Shown in pieces: positions 34,725-41,695 of a DNA stretch of 64,000 nucleotides. The notes beneath the pieces are model-generated. The model saw only the letters and a program-made list of their open reading frames with translations, searched no databases and had not been told where the DNA came from. The DNA comes from DAOUKH01 sp965219875 (GTDB lineage: Bacteria; Chloroflexota; Dehalococcoidia; SHYB01): positions 372,001 to 436,000 of the forward strand of contig CBDCOW010000006.1 of the NCBI GenBank assembly GCA_965219875.1, read 5' to 3'. Each line of letters begins with the position of its first letter. Positions within the stretch are counted from its first letter, which is position 1. The translations under genes were made by a program, and so were the position numbers.

Positions 34725-34851
34725 ACGGCCCTCTCTCAGTCTCCCCCGGAGGAGACCTTTGGGTAACTGGGGGTGACTGACCGCGAGGGTGGCGGGCTTC
34801 GATAACCCGTGGTGGTCGCGAGGCGGCCCCTCATCTCAATCTTCTCCCGTT
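34725..34851. repeat. Palindromic repeat and outer IS-type end left of the IS5 element
   Basis: GGAGACCTTTGGGTAACTGG at 34751 is an IS-type left end. Its likely partner is GCACAAAGGTCTCC ending at 36131, beyond the IS. The segment ends in CTTCTCCC plus GTT, the left half of the palindrome into which the IS inserted. Confidence 0.6.
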
Positions 34852-36059
34852 GGAGACCTTTGCAAAACTGGACGGGCGGGGCAGAGTGATGGGAGAGATA
34901 GAAGTGGGGGGTTGCCATGCACCAGCGGACCGGTCTGCCGACGTTCGTGGACGCCTTTGTGCCTGAGGGGTTGGGAGTAAACGAGACCCTGGAACGGATC
35001 GACGCGATGCTGGACTGGGAACGGATCGGGAAGGTGGTAGGAGAGGTGCACGCGGCACCGGAGGGCAGGCCGGGCTACCCCCCGCTGACGATGGTGAAGA
35101 TCGCGCTGCTGCAGCAGTGGTACACCGCGTCGGACCCGGCGATGGAGGAGGCGTTACGGGACCGGATCTCTTTCCGCCGATTCGTGAACCTGGGCTGGAC
35201 GGACGGGACGCCGGACCACTCGACGATCAGTCGGTTCCGGAAGGCGTTGACCGAACGGGGGCTCACCGAGCGGCTGTTCACCGAAGTGAACCGCCAGTTT
35301 GAGGAGCAGCGGCTGCTGGTGAAGAAGGGCACGCTCCTCGACGCGACGATCGTGAAGGCGCAGGCGCGGCGGCCGTCGGTGGAGGAAGGCCCTGGGGCGC
35401 GGAGCGCGACCGACCCCGACGCGGGATGGACGCGGAAAGGGGGCGCGGCCCACTTTGGCTACAAGGCGCACCTGGGAGTGGACGGGGAGTCGGGACTGAT
35501 ACGGAAGGCGGTGCTGACGAGCGCGAACGTGAACGATACCGAGGCGGCGGACGCCTTGGTGTCGGGAGACGAGGCGGCGGTCTACGCGGACAAGGCCTAC
35601 GAGTCGAAGGAACGGCGCGCCCGGCTGAAGTCGCGGGGGATCAAAGACCGGATCATGCATCGGTCGCACAAGCACCAGCGGGAGCTGCCGCATTGGCAAA
35701 CGCGGCGCAACGCGCTGATCTCCCGCGTGCGTGCGCCGGTCGAGAAGGTGTTTGGAACGCTGAAGCGCTGCTACGGGTATGGACCGGTGCGGTACATGGG
35801 ACTGGAGCGGAACGCGACGGAGCTGTGGCTCAAGTGCATGGCCTACAACCTGCGTCGGGCGGCGCGCCTCCTGTTTGTCGACGCGCCCGTCCCAGGGCGG
35901 AGTGTGCCCTAGCGGCCTGGCGGGGCCAAATGGGGCCCTTGAAGGGGCTCGATCGGCTCTCGTAGGGGCTCCTCAAGCCGCTGAGTCCGCAAACAACACC
36001 ACCCCCATGGCCTCGAACAGGCCCCCACACCACCCCGCCCCAGTTACGCAAAGGTCTCC
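34852..36059 (+). mobile_element. IS5-family insertion sequence, complete
   Basis: 1208 bp. Left end GGAGACCTTTGCAAAACTGG; right end, read inward, GGAGACCTTTGCGTAACTGG (18 of 20 match). GTT flanks both sides (34849-34851 and 36060-36062). Excising the element with one GTT restores CTTCTCCCGTTGGGAGAAG, a perfect 8-bp stem with a 3-nt loop, of the kind found elsewhere in the window. One transposase gene fills it. The target duplication could be read as 3 to 5 bp because the ends are palindromic. Confidence 0.85.
34917..35912 (+). CDS. IS5-family transposase
   Basis: 331 aa, ATG 34917 behind GGGGGG-rich sequence. An N-terminal helical DUF772-type domain (LTMVKIALLQQWYTASDPAM, RFVNLGWTDGTPDHSTISRF) precedes the DDE core: first Asp in LLDATIVKAQARR, second in AAVYADKAYESKERR, Glu in VRAPVEKVFGTLKRCYGY with the following Arg. 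All catalytic residues appear intact and the frame is uninterrupted, so the element may be active. It can probably also act on the short elements with the same ends. Confidence 0.93.
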   Translation: MHQRTGLPTFVDAFVPEGLGVNETLERIDAMLDWERIGKVVGEVHAAPEGRPGYPPLTMVKIALLQQWYTASDPAMEEALRDRISFRRFVNLGWTDGTPDHSTISRFRKALTERGLTERLFTEVNRQFEEQRLLVKKGTLLDATIVKAQARRPSVEEGPGARSATDPDAGWTRKGGAAHFGYKAHLGVDGESGLIRKAVLTSANVNDTEAADALVSGDEAAVYADKAYESKERRARLKSRGIKDRIMHRSHKHQRELPHWQTRRNALISRVRAPVEKVFGTLKRCYGYGPVRYMGLERNATELWLKCMAYNLRRAARLLFVDAPVPGRSVP

Positions 36060-36161
36060 GTTGGGAGAAGAGGCAAGACCTCCCGGCCCCACCCATGCTT
36101 GAGCCCGCAGGCGGGTTGCACAAAGGTCTCCAGAGGGGGAGAGGTATATGGTGGCGCTGGT
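36060..36161. repeat. Right-flank palindrome, outer IS-type end and fabF leader
   Basis: GTTGGGAGAAG completes the interrupted palindrome. GCACAAAGGTCTCC ending at 36131 is an outer right end. GGGAGAGG is followed by a five-codon frame, ATGGTGGCGCTGGTATGA (36148-36165), whose TGA overlaps the fabF-type ATG, so translational coupling is possible. Confidence 0.5.
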
Positions 36162-37394
36162 ATGAGCCGTAGGGTCGCGGTCACCGGCTTGGGCGTGGTC
36201 AGCCCTGTGGGCACCGGCGTGGCTGACTTCTGGGCGGCCCTCTGTGCGGGGCGCTCCGGTGTCCGTCCCATCACCCTGTTCGACGCCTCGGCGTTTCCCG
36301 TCCGAATCGCCGGCGAGGTCGTCGGCTTCACGCCGCCCGCCGAGGTCGAACGGCGGCGTGCGCGGCGCTTCGACCGCTACGCCTGGTTCGGCGCCGCCGC
36401 GGCGCTGGAGGCGTGGCGTGACGCCGGCATCGAGGGTCACGATCCCTACGAGGCGGGACTGGTGCTCGGATCGAGCCACGGCGGCGAGTCGTCGGTCCTG
36501 GAGGCCGCGGCGGCGCTCGGCGTGGGGGCCAAGGGACTGAGCCCCTTCCTGATCCCGCGTATGTTGGGCAACATGGCGGCGGCGCAGGCGGCGATGCTGC
36601 TGGACCTGCGGGGGCCGGGCTTCGCCATCGCGTCGGCGTGCGCCACCGGCGGCCACGCCATCGGCGAGGCGGCGGAGATCGTGCGGCGCGGCGACGCCTC
36701 GGTGATGCTGGCGGGGGCGGCCGAGGCGTGCGTGACGCCGCTGACCCTGGCCGGCGATCACGCGCTGGGGGCGCTGTCGCGGCGCAACGAAGAGCCGGAG
36801 CGCGCCAGCCGCCCCTTCGACCGCGACCGCGACGGATTCGTGCTCGCGGAGGGCGCCGCGGCGCTGGTGCTGGAGGACCTCGAGCACGCGCGGCGGCGCG
36901 GGGCTCGGGTCTACGCCGAGCTTGCCGGCTACGGCGCGACGACCGACGGCCTCCACGAAACGCGACCCGACCCCGAGGGGGCGGCGGCGGCGCGCGCCAT
37001 CGGGCGGGCGCTGGAGAAGGCGGGCGCGACGCCGCAAGAAGTGAGCGCCGTCTTCGCTCACGCCGCCGGCACCCAAGCGGGCGATGCCGCGGAGGTCCGG
37101 GCGCTGGACGCGGCCCTCGGCGAGGCGCTGGGCGACGTCCCGGTCACGGCGATGAAGTCGATGACGGGGCACATGCTGGGCGCCTCGGGGGCGGCCCAAG
37201 CCGTCGCGGCGGTCAAGGTCATTGCGTCGGGAACCGTTCCCCCGACGATCAACTGCGAGCACCTCGACGACGGCCTGTCGATCGACTGCGTGCGGGGCGC
37301 TCCGCTCCAGAGGCCGCTGCGCCTCGTGCTGTCGAACTCCTTTGGCTTTGGGGGGCAGAACGCGGCGCTGGTGTTCTCGGCGCTTGGGGAGTAG
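36162..37394 (+). CDS. fabF: Beta-ketoacyl-ACP synthase II-type (FabF-like)
   Basis: 410 aa from ATG 36162 (MSRRVAVTGLGVVSPVGTG). The nucleophile Cys is in ASACATGGHAIGEA, the first His in VFAHAAGTQAGDAAE and the second His in KSMTGHMLGASGA with its Lys, so the Cys-His-His-Lys set is present. The usual HGTST around the first His is HAAGT, a variant that may mark a specialised paralog. It extends acyl chains by decarboxylative condensation with malonyl-ACP. No other fatty-acid gene is adjacent. Part of its 3' end is duplicated at 38389-38654. Confidence 0.88.
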   Translation: MSRRVAVTGLGVVSPVGTGVADFWAALCAGRSGVRPITLFDASAFPVRIAGEVVGFTPPAEVERRRARRFDRYAWFGAAAALEAWRDAGIEGHDPYEAGLVLGSSHGGESSVLEAAAALGVGAKGLSPFLIPRMLGNMAAAQAAMLLDLRGPGFAIASACATGGHAIGEAAEIVRRGDASVMLAGAAEACVTPLTLAGDHALGALSRRNEEPERASRPFDRDRDGFVLAEGAAALVLEDLEHARRRGARVYAELAGYGATTDGLHETRPDPEGAAAARAIGRALEKAGATPQEVSAVFAHAAGTQAGDAAEVRALDAALGEALGDVPVTAMKSMTGHMLGASGAAQAVAAVKVIASGTVPPTINCEHLDDGLSIDCVRGAPLQRPLRLVLSNSFGFGGQNAALVFSALGE

Positions 37395-37429
37395 AGGAGA
37401 GGCGCAGGCGCTCCGTCTCGCAGAAAGGA

Positions 37430-37858
37430 CTAGGCGGCGAGCGAACCGGATGCGGCTTCGGCGTTGGCTTCTTCGGTAATGCGCTCTAGATCGTCCCAGG
37501 TCAGACAATGGTGGTCTCTCTCCTTGGGCTTCTTCCCCGGCCGTCCGTACTTTTCGGGGAGCTCGGCCTGCGTCTTGAAACGTAGGAGAGTGTCGTTCCC
37601 ACGTTGATCGACGCCATTGATTCGGTTGACGATTGCCTCTTCGAGGTGATCGTGGAAGCGGAGCTTGGCCTCGTCGAAGGCTTCCCGGAAGTCTCGGTCA
37701 TCTTCGAGCCATTGGGCGATGGTCTTGAGGGGGAGGCCGGCGGCATCGGCGCTTGGGGACATGACGCCGACGGCGGCGAACCTATCGAGGAAGATGCGCT
37801 GCCGCGCTCGGACGGTGATCTTCCGCTTGCGGGAGGAAGATCGGGGCTTGTGGGGCAT
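37430..37858 (-). CDS. Terminase small-subunit-like DNA-binding protein
   Basis: 142 aa from ATG 37858 with AAAGGTGAG upstream; the in-frame GTG at 37867 lies within that site. A basic N-terminus (KPRSSSRKRK) precedes a helix-turn-helix (RIFLDRFAAVGVMSPSADAA, LKTIAQWLEDDRDF) and helical segments ending DTLLRFKTQAELPEKYG, the layout of phage terminase small subunits or related homeodomain-like proteins. No large subunit or other phage gene is near. It lies directly downstream of array B in the same direction, so the array may be its long 5' leader. Confidence 0.65.
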   Translation of the reverse strand: MPHKPRSSSRKRKITVRARQRIFLDRFAAVGVMSPSADAAGLPLKTIAQWLEDDRDFREAFDEAKLRFHDHLEEAIVNRINGVDQRGNDTLLRFKTQAELPEKYGRPGKKPKERDHHCLTWDDLERITEEANAEAASGSLAA

Positions 37859-37929
37859 GAGTCTCACCTTTCCGCCTCGCGGGGCGCGAGGCTTTCGCTA
37901 GGGGCCGGGACGCGCGCTTTGGGCGCACG

Positions 37930-38308
37930 TCTACCTTTGGGCGGGGCGCGCCAAGCAAGGCCCCGGAGGGCCTTTGCCTGGCGCAGTCGCACACTCTCCT
38001 TGCGGGGAGGCGCGCGCCGGCACACGCACTAATGGGTGGTCCGGCGCAGTCGCACACTCCCCTCACGGGGAGGCGCGGCGCCGGGTGAGGCCCCGAAGGG
38101 AGTCTGCCGGCGCGGGGTGCACGCTCCCTTACGGGAGGCGCGGCGCAGGACTGCCATATGGGCAGCCTGACGCGGGCGCACGCTCCCTTACGGGAGGCGC
38201 GGCGCTGGGACTACCTTAGAGGGCGGTCCAGCGCAGGTGCACGCTCCCTTGCGGGAGGCGCGGAACATGCATTCCTTGGGACGCCCAGCGGAGAACACAT
38301 GTTCGCTA
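37930..38308 (-). ncRNA. Candidate structured RNA, GNRA-hairpin array B
   Basis: Read on the - strand, five hairpins carry GNRA loops: GCAA (38252-38249), GTAA (38191-38188), GTAA (38132-38129), GTGA (38066-38063), GCAA (38003-38000). The segments between them form hairpins closed by GCGCTGG/CCAGCGC, a CAGG/CCTG helix and GCGCCGG/CCGGCGC, one with a TTCG loop. A final hairpin at 37984-37948 has GCGCCA/TGGCGC plus AAGGCCC/GGGCCTT around TCCG. The order and near-identity of the first and last units match array A. The transcript would run into the terminase-like gene. Confidence 0.55.
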
Positions 38309-38314
38309 CGGTAA

Positions 38315-38343
38315 CGATAAACCCCCTTGACAAGGCCTGTCAA
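38315..38343 (-). promoter_or_regulatory. Promoter-like leader of hairpin array B
   Basis: On the - strand TTGACA (38343-38338), a 17-bp spacer and TTATCG (38320-38315), in the same sequence context as array A, including the CTTGACAAG...TGTCAAG palindrome. Conservation of this stretch in two loci 23 kb apart supports a functional role. Confidence 0.55.
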
Positions 38344-38388
38344 GTATCATTGGCGCGGAAAATTGGCTGGTGGGGGGGCGCTGGAGCG

Positions 38389-38654
38389 CGGATATACGCC
38401 GAGCTCTCCGGCTACGGCGCGACGACCGACGGCCTCCACGAGACACGCCCCGACCCCGCGGAGCTGCGGCGGCGCGGGCCATCGCCTCGGGAACCGTGCC
38501 CCCGACAATCAACTGCGAGCACCTCGACGACGGTCTGGCGATCGACTGCGTGCGGGGCGCTCCGCTCCGGCGGCCCCTGGGGCTCGTGCTGTCCAACTCC
38601 TTTGAGTTTGGGGGACAGAACGCGGTGCTGTTGTTCTCGGCGCCGGGGGCGTGA
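38389..38654 (+). pseudogene. Broken copy of the FabF-type gene 3' end
   Basis: Similar to 36909-37394 of the intact gene but with ~230 bp deleted in the middle: TACGCCGAGCTCTCCGGCTA matches the first part, and TCGGGAACCGTGCCCCCGAC through a TGA stop matches the last part. Identity is high but not perfect, so it is an old duplicate. It lies on the far side of the terminase-like gene and array B, bracketing them with the intact gene. Confidence 0.85.
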
Positions 38655-38879
38655 GGGAGACGCGACTGGCGCACCAAGAAGCCCTAGCCTGGCGCACCAG
38701 CAAAGGGGTCGGCGTGTGATTTCTGAGGAGCCTCGGCGTTGCCGTGGCGACGAAGAGTCGACCTTCGGTGCCGGGATGCTTCGTCCCCCGAAGGCCGGCG
38801 GACTCAGCATGACAGGCGCGGGCGTGCCGCCATTTGCGCCGCCCGACTAGAATGGAACCGACTGCAGAAGGGGACGGTC
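38655..38879. other. Intergenic spacer before the VOC gene
   Basis: No ORF. It contains ATGCTTCGTCCCCCGAAGG and similar inverted segments (GGATGCTTCG ... CTCAGCATGAC), a degenerate dispersed repeat, then AGAAGGGGACGGTC as the ribosome-binding region of the next gene. Confidence 0.4.
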
Positions 38880-39245
38880 ATGATCGACGTTCAGGGCTAC
38901 CACCATGTCGCCATCTACGTGGACGATCTGGAGCGGGCCTGCCGCTTCTACGGCGGCGTGCTGGGTCTCCGCGAGCTTCCCCGTCCCGAGATTCGCGACG
39001 ACGGCGCGTGGTTCGAGCTCGGGAACGGCCAGCAGCTTCATGTCACCGTACTATCCGAGCCAAAGGTCAAGTCGAAACGCCACTTCGCCCTTGAGGTCGG
39101 CGACTTCGACGAGGCTCTCCGGGTCCTTCGGGCCACGGATGTCGACATCGACGGCGAGCCCCGCAAGCGCGACTACGATGGCTCAGACTCGCTGATCATC
39201 TACGATCCCGACGGCCATCGCATCGAGATCGTCCATCACCCGTAG
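38880..39245 (+). CDS. VOC (glyoxalase/bleomycin-resistance) family protein
   Basis: 121 aa from ATG 38880. One VOC domain made of two beta-alpha-beta-beta-beta modules: YHHVAIYVDDLERACRFYGG opens the first (His as likely metal ligand), GNGQQLHVTVL closes it, HFALEVGDFDEALRVL opens the second and DPDGHRIEIVHH closes it with a Glu ligand. Members are metal-dependent isomerases, dioxygenases or antibiotic-binding proteins; the substrate is not known here. It converges on the arylsulfotransferase-like gene with a 3-bp gap. Confidence 0.88.
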   Translation: MIDVQGYHHVAIYVDDLERACRFYGGVLGLRELPRPEIRDDGAWFELGNGQQLHVTVLSEPKVKSKRHFALEVGDFDEALRVLRATDVDIDGEPRKRDYDGSDSLIIYDPDGHRIEIVHHP

Positions 39246-39248
39246 CCG

Positions 39249-40349
39249 TCAGCCTCGCGGCAGGGCCGGTATCGAGCCCGGCGGGTAGTGGGTCGCCCGG
39301 AAGACCATGTTCTCGGGCACATTGTCGAAGCCGCTCGGGAAGTGCGGGCTGATGTATTCCCAGACCACCTCGCCTTCGCTCGTGACCTGGAATATCCGCC
39401 CGAAGTTGCCCTCGGTGATCAGTGTGTTGCCGTTGACCAGCCGTCGCGCCCCCGAGATGGCGTGGCTGAAGAAGTTATAGGTCGGCGAGTCCACGTACTC
39501 CCACACCACCTCCTTCGTCGCCGGCTCGATTTCGATGACCCGGGAGTAGGGCCGATGGACCCGCTGCCTGAGCGCCCCGTTGTCGAAGACCAAGATGTTG
39601 CCGTTGGGCATCATGCTCGGGTCGTGCTGATGGGAGAGTACCTCGGGACCCAGTTTCCAGACGATGTCGCCGCTGCTCTTTTCGATGATAGCCACGGTGG
39701 AGATGTGGCGAAGACTCACCATCACCCGGTCGCCGTCCAGGGGAACGACGGTGTTGGCGTGGCTCCATTCGGTCCGGTCGACGTTGTGGGGCAGCACGTC
39801 GGTCTCAACGTCGAGGTGAAGGTAGGCGCTCCACTCCCAGACCTGTCTCCCCGCGGCATCGACCTCAACGATGCGGTCGGCCCACATGCCGTCCCCACCG
39901 CTGCCGGGGACGCCGCCCCGGACCCTGGCCGCCAAGTCGGCGGGAACTCGCTCCAGGGCTAGATAGAGGGTTCCTCCCGTCGTCGTGCGACGGGCGTCGT
40001 GATGGTGGTCCGGGTCACGGTGTTCCCAGATCACCTTGCCGTCCCAATTGATCTCCTGGATAAGGCCACCCTTGAACCGGTTCCACGCGGGAAAGCGGTC
40101 CCACGACTCGTCCCGCACTCGGGCGAGATAGAACAGGTTGCCGTTGGGCAGGAGGTAGCCGTAGGGGCCTGGCGGGTGCGGCAGGTCCCAGCGGTGGGCT
40201 ACTTCACCCTCAAGGTCGATCAGGTAGACATCCCCATCGCCGCTCATAGGCGTGTAGAGCACGTGGCCGGGGCAGGCGCGCTGTCGGTCCAGGGCCGTGA
40301 GCCCAGTGCGCATGGTCCGGCGGCGGGTCTGCTGATCGATGAAGGTCAC
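39249..40349 (-). CDS. Arylsulfotransferase (ASST)-like beta-propeller protein
   Basis: 366 aa. Repeated blade motifs, each ending in tryptophan-rich strands (GEVAHRWDLPHPPGPYGYLL, GKVIWEHRDPDHHHDA, RQVWEWSAYLHLD, GDIVWKLGP, KEVVWEYVDS, GEVVWEYISPHF), form a six-bladed propeller of the ASST type. HHHDA and SHQHDPSMMPNGNIL carry His residues placed like those of the ASST active site. ASST enzymes transfer sulfate between phenols, usually in the periplasm; no clear signal peptide is seen. Many relatives in environmental bacteria have unknown roles. Confidence 0.75.
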   Translation of the reverse strand: MTFIDQQTRRRTMRTGLTALDRQRACPGHVLYTPMSGDGDVYLIDLEGEVAHRWDLPHPPGPYGYLLPNGNLFYLARVRDESWDRFPAWNRFKGGLIQEINWDGKVIWEHRDPDHHHDARRTTTGGTLYLALERVPADLAARVRGGVPGSGGDGMWADRIVEVDAAGRQVWEWSAYLHLDVETDVLPHNVDRTEWSHANTVVPLDGDRVMVSLRHISTVAIIEKSSGDIVWKLGPEVLSHQHDPSMMPNGNILVFDNGALRQRVHRPYSRVIEIEPATKEVVWEYVDSPTYNFFSHAISGARRLVNGNTLITEGNFGRIFQVTSEGEVVWEYISPHFPSGFDNVPENMVFRATHYPPGSIPALPRG

Positions 40350-40679
40350 GGCGCGCCTTCGGGAGAAAGGGAGACGACCGCGTCACCCCTAGTAACCAAA
40401 CGACAAGATCGAGAAAGGAGGACGATGGTAGTCAAGGGAAAGCATGGGTCTGCTTGGACTATTGTGCAAGAGGGGAGTGGGCGGAGACGTGGACTTCCCT
40501 ACGCATTGCGCTGGGTGACCCAGCGCAATAATACCGTTCTAGGGCCTGGTTACTCGTGTGGGACGGTGGGTCTTCGATGCCCACGCTCAAGGAGGGCGAG
40601 CCTAGTCGGGGGCGCTTATACTGTAGTCGCGAGCGGCTGCGGCCGCTTCAGTAGGGATTCCGAGCGGACGCCTGAACCC
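40350..40679 (+). promoter_or_regulatory. bioB upstream region with 25-bp perfect palindrome
   Basis: A perfect palindrome with 12-bp arms around a single G spans 40505-40529 (left arm ATTGCGCTGGGT). It could be an operator for a biotin regulator or an RNA hairpin; no T-run follows, so it is not a classical terminator. An ATG at 40424 with GAAAGGAGG is in frame with bioB and would run through the palindrome, adding 85 residues that do not look like BioB. Confidence 0.45.
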
Positions 40680-41672
40680 ATGACAACCACGCCCCAGACC
40701 ACGAGCTTCGCGGCGCTTGCCGATAAGGCGATCGCGGGGGAGGCGTTGACTCGCGGGGAGTGCGCCGCCGTCTTGGGGGCAGCGGATGGGGACGTGCTGG
40801 GTCTGGTGGCGGAGACGTACCGGGTGCGTCGGCACTTCTGCGGCGTCAAGGTGCACCTCCACGTATTAATGAACGCGAAGAGCGGGCTGTGCCCGGAGGA
40901 CTGCGGGTACTGTTCGCAGTCGCGGGTCTCGACGGCGGCGATTGAGAAGTATCCGATGGTGAGCCAGGCGCGGCTTCTCGAAGAGGCGCGCGCGGCCAAG
41001 CAGTCGCGGGCGAAGCGGTTCTGCATCGTGACGAGTGGGCGGGGGGCGTCGTGGCGCGAGGTGGAGTACCTGAGCGCGGCGACGCGGAGCATCCGCGAGG
41101 CGGTCGACATCAAGATCTGCGCCTGCGTGGGGCTGCTCGACGAGGAGAAGGCACGGGCGTTGAAGGACGCCGGCGTCGATCAACTCAACCACAATCTCAA
41201 CACCAGCGAGCGGTTCACGCCGAGCATCGTCACCACTCACGGCTACGAGGACCGGGTGAAGACGCTGGAGGCGGCGCGCGCGGCGGGGCTGAATCTGTGC
41301 AGCGGGGCGATCTTCGGCATGGGCGAGACAGACGACGACGTGATCGACGTCCTGCTGGCGCTCCGGGATCTGGACCCGCAGTCGATACCGATCAACTTCC
41401 TTCACCCCATCGATGGGACGCCGCTGGAGGGGACGTGGCGGCTCACGCCGCACCACTGTCTCCGCATCCTGTGTCTGGCGCGTCTGCTGCATCCGCACCG
41501 GGAGATCCGCGTGGCCGGCGGGCGCGAGCTGCACCTGCGCTCGTTGCAGCCGCTGGCGCTCTACGCGGCGAACTCGATCTTCGTCGAGGGCTATCTGACG
41601 ACGCCGGGGCAGAGCACGAAAGAAGCCCTGCAGATGATCGAGGACATGGGGTTCGAGGTCGAAGAGGAGTGA
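40680..41672 (+). CDS. bioB: Biotin synthase BioB
   Basis: 330 aa from ATG 40680 (MTTTPQTTSFAALADKAIAG). The radical SAM cluster motif CPEDCGYCSQS (CxxxCxxC), conserved ICACVGLL, DQLNHNLNTSERF and CSGAIFGMGE, then INFLHPIDGTPLEG and RVAGGRELHLRSLQPLALYA, are all present. BioB inserts sulfur into dethiobiotin to make biotin using SAM and Fe-S clusters. It is the first gene of bioB-bioA-bioF-bioD, with 23 bp to bioA. The in-frame start at 40424 is possible but less likely. Confidence 0.95.
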   Translation: MTTTPQTTSFAALADKAIAGEALTRGECAAVLGAADGDVLGLVAETYRVRRHFCGVKVHLHVLMNAKSGLCPEDCGYCSQSRVSTAAIEKYPMVSQARLLEEARAAKQSRAKRFCIVTSGRGASWREVEYLSAATRSIREAVDIKICACVGLLDEEKARALKDAGVDQLNHNLNTSERFTPSIVTTHGYEDRVKTLEAARAAGLNLCSGAIFGMGETDDDVIDVLLALRDLDPQSIPINFLHPIDGTPLEGTWRLTPHHCLRILCLARLLHPHREIRVAGGRELHLRSLQPLALYAANSIFVEGYLTTPGQSTKEALQMIEDMGFEVEEE

Positions 41673-41695
41673 CGGAGCGCCGCCGGGGGAAGGGG

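Noticed and set aside
37430..37858. Prophage call based on the terminase-like gene
   Set aside because: Only one phage-type gene is present; no large terminase, portal, capsid or integrase is nearby.
37981..38275. CRISPR array call for array B
   Set aside because: Same reasons as array A; the intervening segments pair with themselves and the loops are all GNRA.
40505..40529. Rho-independent terminator
   Set aside because: The stem is strong but no T-run follows on either strand.
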